Shown here piece by piece: positions 41,478 through 48,922 of a DNA stretch of 64,000 nucleotides. The DNA lies in NCBI RefSeq assembly GCF_003461625.1, contig NZ_QTXL01000003.1:186001-250000 (forward strand), read 5' to 3'. The notes below the pieces were generated by a model. The model worked only from the letters and a program-made list of their open reading frames with translations, was not told the origin of the DNA and made no database searches. This DNA comes from Clostridium sp. AF15-31. Lineage in GTDB: Bacteria > Bacillota > Clostridia > Lachnospirales > Lachnospiraceae. The translations under genes and the position numbers were made by a program. The number at the start of each line of letters is the position of its first letter. The first letter of the stretch is position 1.

Positions 41478-43292
41478 ATGTTTAATTTTGAAGAAGAATT
41501 AAAAAAACTGCCTCATACACCGGGTGTCTATCTGATGCATAACAAGACCGATGAAATCATCTATGTCGGCAAAGCCATTGATCTGTATAACCGGGTACAC
41601 CAGTATTTTCAGTCAGGATATAAACGCTCACCTAAAATCGAAAAAATGGTCAGCCACATCGCGTGGTTTGAATATATCATCTGCGAATCTGAAATTGAAG
41701 CACTGGTGCTGGAATGTAATCTGATCAAAGAACACCGTCCGCACTACAATACAATGCTTACGGATGACAAAAGCTATCCATACATCAAGATCACAGTCAA
41801 CGAGGATTTCCCTCGTATTCTGTTCTCGCATCAGATGCACCGGGATCATGCCAGATATTTTGGTCCTTATACTAATGCAGGTGCTGTCAAGGATACCATT
41901 GATCTGTTAAAAAAACTATATCATCTGCGAAGCTGCAACAAAAAGCTGCCACAGGAAACAGGGCTGGATCGTCCATGTCTGTATTACCACATCGGACAGT
42001 GCAAGGCTCCCTGTCAGGGTTACATCTCAAAAGAGGACTACAGCAGACAGGTGGGACAGGCAATCCATTTTCTGACCGGGCATCACCAGCAGACGGTAAA
42101 AGAACTGGAAGAAAAGATGAAACGGTTGGCAGCCGATATGGAATTTGAACAGGCGGCAGAGGTTCGTGATCTGATCGAAAGCATCAAGCACATCGCATCA
42201 AAGCAGCGTGTTGACAACACAACAACCGATGACCGTGACGTGATCGCGATGGCTACCAACAACATGAACGAAGGCGTTATCTCGGTCTTTTTCATCCGAA
42301 ACGGCAAGATGATCGGCAGAGAACATTTTCATATGACCGGTGTGCAGTCGGAATCTTATGGAGATATTATGGCTGCATTTTTAAAACAGTATTACGCTTC
42401 TACTCCATTTCTCCCTAAGGAGATCATTCTGGAGCATGAAGTAAATGAGCAGGAGCTGATCGAACAATACTTAAGCGAACGACGGGGAAATCTGGTGCAC
42501 ATCCTCACACCTCAAAAAGGTGACAAAGCCAAGCTGTTAAAGCTTGCGCGTGACAATGCTTTTCTTGTTCTGACACAGGATACTGAAAAGTTGAAACGGG
42601 AGCAGGTTCGAACAGAAGGTGCTGCAAAGGAACTGGCAGAACTGATCGGTGTCCCATCTGCCAAACGGCTGGAAGCCTTCGATATCTCGCACATCAGCGG
42701 CTACCATTCGGTTGCTTCGATGGTGGTCTTTGAAAATGGAAAAGCCAGACCCAATGAATACCGCAAATTCAAATTAAGAACGATCGACGGACCGGATGAC
42801 TACGCCAGTATGCGCGAGGTTCTGACAAGACGATTTACCGATGAACGTTTTAAGGTCTATCCTGACATCCTTATGATGGATGGTGGTAAGGGACAGGTCA
42901 ACATTGCCCTGGAGGTTCTTGACGAACTGCATCTGAATATTCCGGTCTGCGGTATGGTAAAGGATGACTACCACCGGACCAGAGGACTGTATTATAACAA
43001 TAAAGAAGTGGAATTTCCAAAGAATACACAGGCATTTGACATGGTTACCCGTTTGCAGGACGAAGCCCACCGTTTTGCCATCGAATATCACAGAAGCCTC
43101 AGGAGCAAATCTCAGGTACATTCTATCCTTGAGGATATACCGGGCATCGGCCCTGCCAGACGAAAGGATCTGATGGGGTACTTCAAGGATATTTCAAGGA
43201 TCCGGGAGGCATCCATCGAAGAACTGATGCAGGCGCCATCCATGAACCGGAATGCCGCCGAAGCGGTGTACGGATTTTTCCACAAGGAGTGA
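41478..43292 (+). CDS. uvrC: UvrABC excinuclease subunit C
   Basis: Makes both incisions in nucleotide excision repair with UvrA/UvrB, neither of which is here. 604 residues. N-terminal GIY-YIG nuclease (PGVYLMHNKTDEIIYVGKA, Arg in NRVHQYF), Cys cluster region SCNKKLPQ..CLYYHIGQCKAPC, UVR motif EFEQAAEVRDLIESI, RNase H-like 5' nuclease (AFDISHISG, LMMDGGKGQV), and helix-hairpin-helix at the end (IPGIGPARRKDLMGYF). A TGTTATACT extended -10 lies about 65 bases upstream. The start has AAAGGA about 13 bases before it, which is loose. Confidence 0.96.
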   Translation: MFNFEEELKKLPHTPGVYLMHNKTDEIIYVGKAIDLYNRVHQYFQSGYKRSPKIEKMVSHIAWFEYIICESEIEALVLECNLIKEHRPHYNTMLTDDKSYPYIKITVNEDFPRILFSHQMHRDHARYFGPYTNAGAVKDTIDLLKKLYHLRSCNKKLPQETGLDRPCLYYHIGQCKAPCQGYISKEDYSRQVGQAIHFLTGHHQQTVKELEEKMKRLAADMEFEQAAEVRDLIESIKHIASKQRVDNTTTDDRDVIAMATNNMNEGVISVFFIRNGKMIGREHFHMTGVQSESYGDIMAAFLKQYYASTPFLPKEIILEHEVNEQELIEQYLSERRGNLVHILTPQKGDKAKLLKLARDNAFLVLTQDTEKLKREQVRTEGAAKELAELIGVPSAKRLEAFDISHISGYHSVASMVVFENGKARPNEYRKFKLRTIDGPDDYASMREVLTRRFTDERFKVYPDILMMDGGKGQVNIALEVLDELHLNIPVCGMVKDDYHRTRGLYYNNKEVEFPKNTQAFDMVTRLQDEAHRFAIEYHRSLRSKSQVHSILEDIPGIGPARRKDLMGYFKDISRIREASIEELMQAPSMNRNAAEAVYGFFHKE

Positions 43293-43300
43293 GCTAACCT

Positions 43301-43627
43301 GTGAATATATCTGCAAAAGATGGAAATAGCATAATATATTTGGACACTTTTGACCTTACCAACCAGGGGACGTTCCCACTCGTTTCCACTCTGTGTAACT
43401 TCGAACTAACCTCGGCTAAGCCTCGCTAAGGTCTCAGTTACTCCTGCAGCGGTACTAAGATGCTGCTAATGCACCATCACACCACAAGGGTGCGCTTTCG
43501 TTCTAAGCTCGTGCAAGCACTCACTAAGTACGAAATGTGAGTACCGGCGGACTCAAATGCCCCTGTTTTGGTAAGTCAAACTGTCCAAATATAATTTACT
43601 TTCTTATTTTTTTGCAGATATATTCAC
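43301..43627. repeat. Large foldback element without the loop motif
   Basis: Outer 18-bp perfect arms 43301-43318 and 43610-43627 (GTGAATATATCTGCAAAA and complement); then TATATTTGGACA (43335-43346) pairs with TGTCCAAATATA (43581-43592), and CTTACCAA with TTGGTAAG. The inside, about 200 bases, is rich in small inverted repeats (for example GCAGCGGTACTAAGATGCTGC) and ends AAATGTGAGTACCGGC. It resembles the other foldbacks in plan but has no GTTATGA/GAATA loop. It fills the gap between uvrC and the YfbR-like gene (358 bases) and ends 13 bases before the latter's ribosome site. Confidence 0.75.
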
Positions 43628-43650
43628 AATTATTTAATAAGGAGATAAAG

Positions 43651-44247
43651 ATGGAATATAATTTTTTTGCTATGATTTCAAGGATGAAATACATCGACCG
43701 CTGGGCGTTGATGCGGAATACAAGGGAAGAAAATCTGTGTGAGCACAGCTTGGAAGTCAGCATTATCGCTCATGCACTTGCCGTGATCGGCAATACCTAT
43801 TATGAAAAGGATCTGAATGCAGAGCGGGCTGCTCTGATCGGACTTTACCATGACGCTTCAGAGATCATAACCGGTGATATGCCGACACCGGTCAAGTATT
43901 ATAACGATGCTATCAAGGAATCCTTTAAAATGATCGAGAAAACAGCCTGCTACAAGCTGTTAAACAAACTGCCGGACGAAATGAAACCACAGTATGAACC
44001 ACTCTTCTTCCGCCAGTCCGGAGATGAATATATCTGGAAGCTTGTAAAAGCGGCAGATAAACTGTCTGCTCTTATCAAATGCATGGAAGAAACCTCTGTC
44101 GGCAATCCGGAATTCTCCAGCGCCTATGAATCCACAAAGGCCGCTGTCGACAAGCTTGCTGCCGACCTTCCGGAGGTTGAACGCTTTCTGTCCGACTTTC
44201 TCCCTGCCTACGGCAAAAACCTCGACCAGCTTCAATACGACCGATAA
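43651..44247 (+). CDS. YfbR-like HD-domain 5'-deoxynucleotidase
   Basis: 198 residues from ATG at 43651, directly after AAGGAGATAAAG; the longer frame upstream runs through the foldback and is not coding. HD pair LCEHSLEVSIIAHAL and LYHDASEIITGDMPTPVKYY; then a helical tail with ADKLSALIKCMEE, the last conserved Asp. YfbR hydrolyses deoxyribonucleoside 5'-monophosphates with a divalent metal and balances the dNTP pool. Its last codons form one arm of the next foldback element (44241-44512). Confidence 0.9.
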   Translation: MEYNFFAMISRMKYIDRWALMRNTREENLCEHSLEVSIIAHALAVIGNTYYEKDLNAERAALIGLYHDASEIITGDMPTPVKYYNDAIKESFKMIEKTACYKLLNKLPDEMKPQYEPLFFRQSGDEYIWKLVKAADKLSALIKCMEETSVGNPEFSSAYESTKAAVDKLAADLPEVERFLSDFLPAYGKNLDQLQYDR

Positions 44248-44512
44248 TGCTTTATATAGGTATTCTATCGATTTACGCAGTTATACTTTTTAAAAGTCAT
44301 TAATACTATAGGTATCATACAACTATTATTCCGCAAAACGCTCTCGCTCTACCCTCATGTAACGGTACTAGACTCCCTGCCTTCGGCAGCTCATCAAGGA
44401 CCGACATTCGGGCAGGTTTGCTTCATAACAGTGTATAATACCTATAGTGTTAATGATTTTTTCTTTCTCAACTGCATAAATCGATCACCTATATCCTATA
44501 AAGCATTATCGG
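44241..44512 (-). repeat. Long foldback element, loop-motif family, copy 4
   Basis: Outer arms CCGATAATGCTTTATATAGG (44241-44260) and CCTATAAAGCATTATCGG (44495-44512); the left arm includes the YfbR-like gene's stop codon. Further pairs: CGATTTACGCAGTT (44269-44282) with AACTGCATAAATCG, and GTCATTAATACTATAGGTAT (44296-44315) with ATACCTATAGTGTTAATGAT (44438-44457). Motifs are on the minus strand: TCATAAC at 44423-44429 (GTTATGA) and TATTC at 44327-44331 (GAATA). With copy 5 it shares AAGCAARCC, CGGTAC and TGCGGAATAATAGTTGT. The 505-base gap 44248-44752 holds copies 4 and 5 only. Confidence 0.82.
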
Positions 44513-44577
44513 ATTAACAAAATGTCCACTTTTTTGCTAATAGACCATTTCTATGCTGATCCACAAGATATATCAAA

Positions 44578-44747
44578 AACACCGTCCCCAGTCTGATATA
44601 TCACACACTGTTATGAAGCAAGCCTTTCCGAGCGTCGGTACTTAAGTTGCGTCTTTTGCAACTTTATGTACCGCTACGCCGAGGAATAGAGCGCAAGCGC
44701 CTTGCGGAATAATAGTTGTGTAATATACCAGACTGGGTACGGTGTTA
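44578..44747 (+). repeat. Long foldback element, loop-motif family, copy 5
   Basis: Arms AACACCGTCCCCAGTCTG (44578-44595) and CAGACTGGGTACGGTGTT (about 44729-44746). Motif GTTATGA at 44610-44616 faces GAATA at 44707-44711; next helix GCAAG pairs with CTTGC, where copy 4 has GCAAA with TTTGC: a compensated change. A subsidiary stem AAGTTGC/GCAACTT (44644-44663) replaces the different hairpin of copy 4. It lies head-on to copy 4, and its right end is five bases from the ftsH stop. Confidence 0.82.
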
Positions 44748-44752
44748 CATTC

Positions 44753-46627
44753 CTATCTCTGTGGTTCCACCTGAGCAAGAATCGACATGAATTCTTTGCC
44801 GGTGATCGTTTCGTGTTCTATAAGGAAGCTGGCGATAGAATCCAGGGCTGCCATATGGGCAGACAAAAGTTTCTTTGCTTTATTATAGGAATCTCGCAGC
44901 ATATCACGGATCTCCTTATCAATCTTGGTAGCGGTCTCATCCGAACACTGAAGGGCAAGATTTCGGTCCAGATACTGTTCTTCTATTGATTCAAGCTGCA
45001 CCATGCCGAATTTATCTGACATACCATACATGGTGATCATGGCTCTGGCTGTCTTGGTCGCCTTCTCGATATCATTTGATGCTCCTGTTGTCACGGAGTC
45101 GAATTTCAACTCTTCTGCAGCACGTCCGCCGAGCAGGGTTACAAGCTCTGCTTCCAGTTCTTTCTTGGATTCGAGATATTTCTCTTCTTCAGGAACCTGC
45201 CATACATAACCAAGGGAACCCATGGTTCTTGGAACGATCGTAATCCTCTGGATCGGCTCCGTATGCTTCTGGAGTGCTGCAAGCAATGCATGTCCGACTT
45301 CATGATAAGCAACGATCTGCTTTTCTTCTTTACTGAGCAGACGATCCTTTTTCTCTTTTCCGGCAAATACAACCTCTACCGCACCGATCAGATCCTGTTG
45401 GGAAACAAGACTTCTGCCATCTCTGACAGCGGCCAGCGCTCCCTCATTTATAATATTTGCAAGATCCGCACCAACCGCACCTGAAGTTGCAAGTGCCAGT
45501 TCATGAAGATCAACCGTTTCATCCATCTTGACATTCTTGGAATGAACCTTCAGTGTATCGATTCTTCCCTTCAGATCCGGCTTCTCTACGATAACTCTGC
45601 GGTCAAATCGTCCCGGACGAAGAAGTGCCTTATCAAGCACCTCAGGACGATTCGTTGCTGCAAGGATTACAATACCCTTTGATGTATCAAAGCCATCCAT
45701 CTCTGCAAGAAGCTGATTCAGGGTCTGCTCCCGTTCGGAATCTCCGCCATGCCTGGAATCTCTGCTTCTTCCAATTGCATCGATCTCATCAATAAATATA
45801 ATACATGGTGCCATCTGTGTCGCCTGTTTAAACAGATCTCTGACACGGGAAGCACCCACACCGACATACATCTCTACAAAGCTGGAACCGGACATAGAGA
45901 AGAATGGCACATTTGCTTCACCTGCCACTGCTTTTGCAAGCAGGGTCTTACCGGTTCCCGGAGGACCGACAAGCAGTGCACCTTTTGGCAGCTTCGCACC
46001 GATATCCAGATATTTCTTTGGATTGTGCAGGAAATCGACCATCTCTGTCAGAGATTCCTTAGCCTCTTCCTCACCGGCTACATCCGCAAAGGTAACGCCT
46101 GTTTTCTTCTCAACGTAGATCTTCGCATTGGCTCTTCCTACACCACCGCTTCGCTTCATGATCATCGACAACAGCAGATAGAATGCAACGATCATTACAA
46201 TGTAAGAAATGATCGTGCCAACCATGGCACTTCCGCTTTCATCTACACCTTCATATTCTGTTCCATATTTGGTCTTTGCCTGACGAAGCTTCTCTGCCAG
46301 ACTGTCATCCGATATTCTGGTTGCAGTATATTTCGTCTTACTGATCACCTTATCATCGGCATTATTTTCAAATACGATCTTACTTCCGTAGATCTTTACG
46401 GAACCAACCTCGCCCTTATCTAACATCTCGATAAACTGACCATATGTGACTTCCTCTTCCCTGCCGGATGACACCCGGTCAAATACGCGCCAGAATAAAA
46501 ATGTCAGTAAAATGGAAATAACCAGGATCACCATGATCGAGCGGTTGTTTCTTCCTTTATTTCCATTATTATTGTTATTGCTGTTATTATTGTTGTTATT
46601 ACTGTTATCAGGTAAATTGTTGTCCAA
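44753..46627 (-). CDS. ftsH: ATP-dependent zinc metalloprotease FtsH
   Basis: Membrane AAA+ protease degrading unassembled or regulatory membrane proteins. 624 residues. Start codon is TTG at 46627, after AGGAGG; no ATG is available. Residues 1-30 are mostly Asn (unusual), then transmembrane helix 31-50, extracytoplasmic loop, second helix 134-157, AAA domain with Walker A GPPGTGKT (221-228) and Walker B IIFIDEID (277-283), and zinc site HEVGH (442-446) with a distal Asp. It faces the YfbR-like gene across two foldbacks. Confidence 0.97.
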   Translation of the reverse strand: MDNNLPDNSNNNNNNSNNNNNGNKGRNNRSIMVILVISILLTFLFWRVFDRVSSGREEEVTYGQFIEMLDKGEVGSVKIYGSKIVFENNADDKVISKTKYTATRISDDSLAEKLRQAKTKYGTEYEGVDESGSAMVGTIISYIVMIVAFYLLLSMIMKRSGGVGRANAKIYVEKKTGVTFADVAGEEEAKESLTEMVDFLHNPKKYLDIGAKLPKGALLVGPPGTGKTLLAKAVAGEANVPFFSMSGSSFVEMYVGVGASRVRDLFKQATQMAPCIIFIDEIDAIGRSRDSRHGGDSEREQTLNQLLAEMDGFDTSKGIVILAATNRPEVLDKALLRPGRFDRRVIVEKPDLKGRIDTLKVHSKNVKMDETVDLHELALATSGAVGADLANIINEGALAAVRDGRSLVSQQDLIGAVEVVFAGKEKKDRLLSKEEKQIVAYHEVGHALLAALQKHTEPIQRITIVPRTMGSLGYVWQVPEEEKYLESKKELEAELVTLLGGRAAEELKFDSVTTGASNDIEKATKTARAMITMYGMSDKFGMVQLESIEEQYLDRNLALQCSDETATKIDKEIRDMLRDSYNKAKKLLSAHMAALDSIASFLIEHETITGKEFMSILAQVEPQR

Positions 46628-46764
46628 TCAGAACCTCCTTTTTATACAGCCTGTCTGCTGTATTCTTCTTTTGTATATATTTCCGGCAATTTCGCATCCA
46701 TTATAACCACGTTTTTCCCGGCTTTCAAGATGGTACCGCTTTTGTTCATGAAGATTTAACCTTT

Positions 46765-47904
46765 CTATTCACCCAGATAGTCCATCGCAATACCAAGAGA
46801 GGTTTCTCCTCTGCTGATCGTCAGGCTCCATTTTCCAATCTGAAGGTCTGTATAATTTGCGCTGGAATCATCCGCAGAATACTCCTTTTCCTGATAGGAG
46901 CGGATCATCTCTGTTGTCCGTTCCAGGCTATCGCCCTGAAGCGTTTCATCCCCAAGTGCCATTACCAGATCTTCATAGATCTGATCCAGACAGAAACCAT
47001 CATCGACATCCGGAGGATACTGCCATATACGGACAGAGTGGATCGCCTGTGTATTCAGATCACTGTTTATGCTCACATCAATGCCATATTCGTCATCTGA
47101 AATATACTTTTCTTTATTATAGTATGTAAATGTATCTCCATTTTGATACGAGTATTCATACAAACTCAGATTTCCGGCAGTTCCTGTACTTGTATCTTCA
47201 AATAAAATGTCATCTTTCTCCGCATTCTGTAAAAAATCAGCCTCCAGCTCATCACCGGTGACACCCTCATAATGAGCCACACCATCACAGGCTTCTCCCC
47301 GGTCGTACACTTCATCGGCCGATAAGCCAACCAGACTGCCTGTCCCATAATCCGTGGTTTCTCCCGGCTGATAGATATAGCGGTAGCTGTATCCGTTCTC
47401 ATCTACATAGTTTTTCTCATCCTGTTCATCCATCATCTCATGCATTTCATCCAGAGAGTCCTGCAGCTCCTGCTCATCCCGGTACTGCTGCCATACGTCC
47501 CACAAACTGCTCATCCGAAAACATACTGCCAGCGCAGCCAGAAAAAGCAGACCAGAGATCACGCCCTCTGCTTTTTTCGATTTCTGTTTCTTCGTCGTAT
47601 AGGTCATATCCGGATTCGGTATAGGATTTGCCGATGTCGGAGTACGATTCGCCCATTTCGGAAGCTCGGTTTCAAACTCATCATGGCAATCCGTTACTTC
47701 ATCCTCAACTTCAGGTTTGTCCGCACTGTAGTCCGATACATCCCTACTATATTGATACTCTCTCTGATAATCTTCAAGCTCTCGTCTTTCGTTCAGATAA
47801 AAGGTATGACTGGTTTCTATCGGTGTCACAAACCGTTTACAGGTTTTGCAAAAATTAATACTGTTTACTTTCCCGTCACATACCGGACAGATCTTTGTTC
47901 CCAT
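46765..47904 (-). CDS. Zinc-ribbon membrane protein of unknown function
   Basis: 379 residues. N-terminal zinc ribbon CPVCDGKVNSINFCKTC (residues 6-22), an acidic, Tyr/Glu-rich region, Pro/Asn linker, one transmembrane helix near residues 113-133 (AEGVISGLLFLAALAVCFRM), and an acidic extracytoplasmic C-terminal domain with EYSYQNGDTFTYYNKEKY and YSADDSSANYTDLQIGKWSLTISRG. No family recognised. Start has AGAGGAGG; the divergent neighbour is 48057-48785. Possibly a sensor or export-linked protein, but nothing here proves it. Confidence 0.75.
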   Translation of the reverse strand: MGTKICPVCDGKVNSINFCKTCKRFVTPIETSHTFYLNERRELEDYQREYQYSRDVSDYSADKPEVEDEVTDCHDEFETELPKWANRTPTSANPIPNPDMTYTTKKQKSKKAEGVISGLLFLAALAVCFRMSSLWDVWQQYRDEQELQDSLDEMHEMMDEQDEKNYVDENGYSYRYIYQPGETTDYGTGSLVGLSADEVYDRGEACDGVAHYEGVTGDELEADFLQNAEKDDILFEDTSTGTAGNLSLYEYSYQNGDTFTYYNKEKYISDDEYGIDVSINSDLNTQAIHSVRIWQYPPDVDDGFCLDQIYEDLVMALGDETLQGDSLERTTEMIRSYQEKEYSADDSSANYTDLQIGKWSLTISRGETSLGIAMDYLGE

Positions 47905-47991
47905 AAGTACCTCCTCTTTCTTTTCGATCCTTTGTTTCTAACGCTAACTTTATATTCTTTTTTGTCATACGTCAATATTCTTTTCTCCGGC

Positions 47992-48020
47992 TTGACATCC
48001 CCATTAAAAGTCACTATTAT
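47992..48020 (+). promoter_or_regulatory. Promoter of gene 48057-48785
   Basis: TTGACA (47992-47997), 17 bases, TATTAT (48015-48020), 36 bases before the start codon. Confidence 0.75.
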
Positions 48021-48056
48021 TTCTTTAACTTATGATCTACAGGAGGTTTAAGTCGC

Positions 48057-48785
48057 ATGCCCGATTTTCTGATGCATCTGATCGAGGGTGAAATGATAAT
48101 CAATAAAATAAATACAGGTGTAACTTCTGCGGCAGATTCCCATCTGTCGGTAATAAAAGCCGCCCCTGAACAGTTTCTCCTCGGCTGTATCCTGCCGGAT
48201 ATCACGGATAATAAAGAAAAAACGCATTTCCGCCCGGCATGGCAGAAGAACCTGATCACAAAATATCCGGAGCTTGCTCATATCCGTGCCCTCTACCCGG
48301 ATGATGCGATATTGTCACCGGCTGACTATGGCATCCTGGCACATCTCCATCTGGATACTCATTATGTGACTGATTTCTGGCCGGAATATTTCACTATAGA
48401 AGATCCAGCAGGGAATACCTGTTTTGATACAAGACAACCTTTGTATGTTCACATTTCCTCCCAACCGGAAAAAAAGATTCCTCTGGCAGAATTTTTCTCT
48501 GACCGGTACTTTTATGGAGAATATGACAGGATCAATCCACGTCTTCTAAAGGACTTTCATCCATATATACCGGAACAAAGCACTTATCAGCCGGAGCTTG
48601 TACATATTACAGAATGCCGGCCGGAGGATCCATCACAGATCACAAAAGCTCTGCAGTCATACATTACTCAGAATCCGTCACCTGCCCCGGAAGCTTCCGT
48701 CACCCGTGCTGAGATTTTTCCATATGATGCAGTCATTGAATTTCTGGAACATATGGCAGATACATTTTTTACAGAATTCATTTAA
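48057..48785 (+). CDS. Zinc-dependent phospholipase C-like hypothetical protein
   Basis: 242 residues, no signal peptide. N-terminal PDFLMHLIEGEMIIN, then LLGCILPDITDNK and a His-rich ILAHLHLDTHYVTDFW, which look like the metal ligands of the Zn-dependent phospholipase C-like family often annotated in Firmicutes. The match is from motif memory only, and the intracellular location argues against a phospholipase. Its own promoter and AGGAGG precede it; a bidirectional terminator follows. Confidence 0.55.
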   Translation: MPDFLMHLIEGEMIINKINTGVTSAADSHLSVIKAAPEQFLLGCILPDITDNKEKTHFRPAWQKNLITKYPELAHIRALYPDDAILSPADYGILAHLHLDTHYVTDFWPEYFTIEDPAGNTCFDTRQPLYVHISSQPEKKIPLAEFFSDRYFYGEYDRINPRLLKDFHPYIPEQSTYQPELVHITECRPEDPSQITKALQSYITQNPSPAPEASVTRAEIFPYDAVIEFLEHMADTFFTEFI

Positions 48786-48836
48786 CCTGTCTTCCATATC
48801 AGCAGCCAAAATAATATTTATAATTTCACCCATAAC

Positions 48837-48906
48837 AAACCAGCCATCGATGCGTTGGAAACGGATCCGTTTATGGATCCGGCTTCTTTTTCATCAATGG
48901 CTGTTT
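48837..48906. terminator. Bidirectional terminator
   Basis: AAACCAGCCATCGATG (48837-48852) pairs with CATCAATGGCTGTTT (48892-48906), with an inner GGATCC/GGATCC stem; T run on the plus side and A run on the left. It serves the gene ending at 48785 and the surface protein ending at 48923. Confidence 0.85.
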
Positions 48907-48922
48907 CTTTTTTATTTCCCGC

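Noticed and set aside
43537..43650. Longer N-terminus for the YfbR-like protein
   Set aside because: The extension runs through the foldback arm, has no ribosome site, and the ATG at 43651 has a good one.
46558..46620. AT-rich triplet run at the start of ftsH taken as a microsatellite or sequencing error
   Set aside because: It is in frame, encodes poly-Asn and leads straight into the first membrane helix; a ribosome site precedes it.
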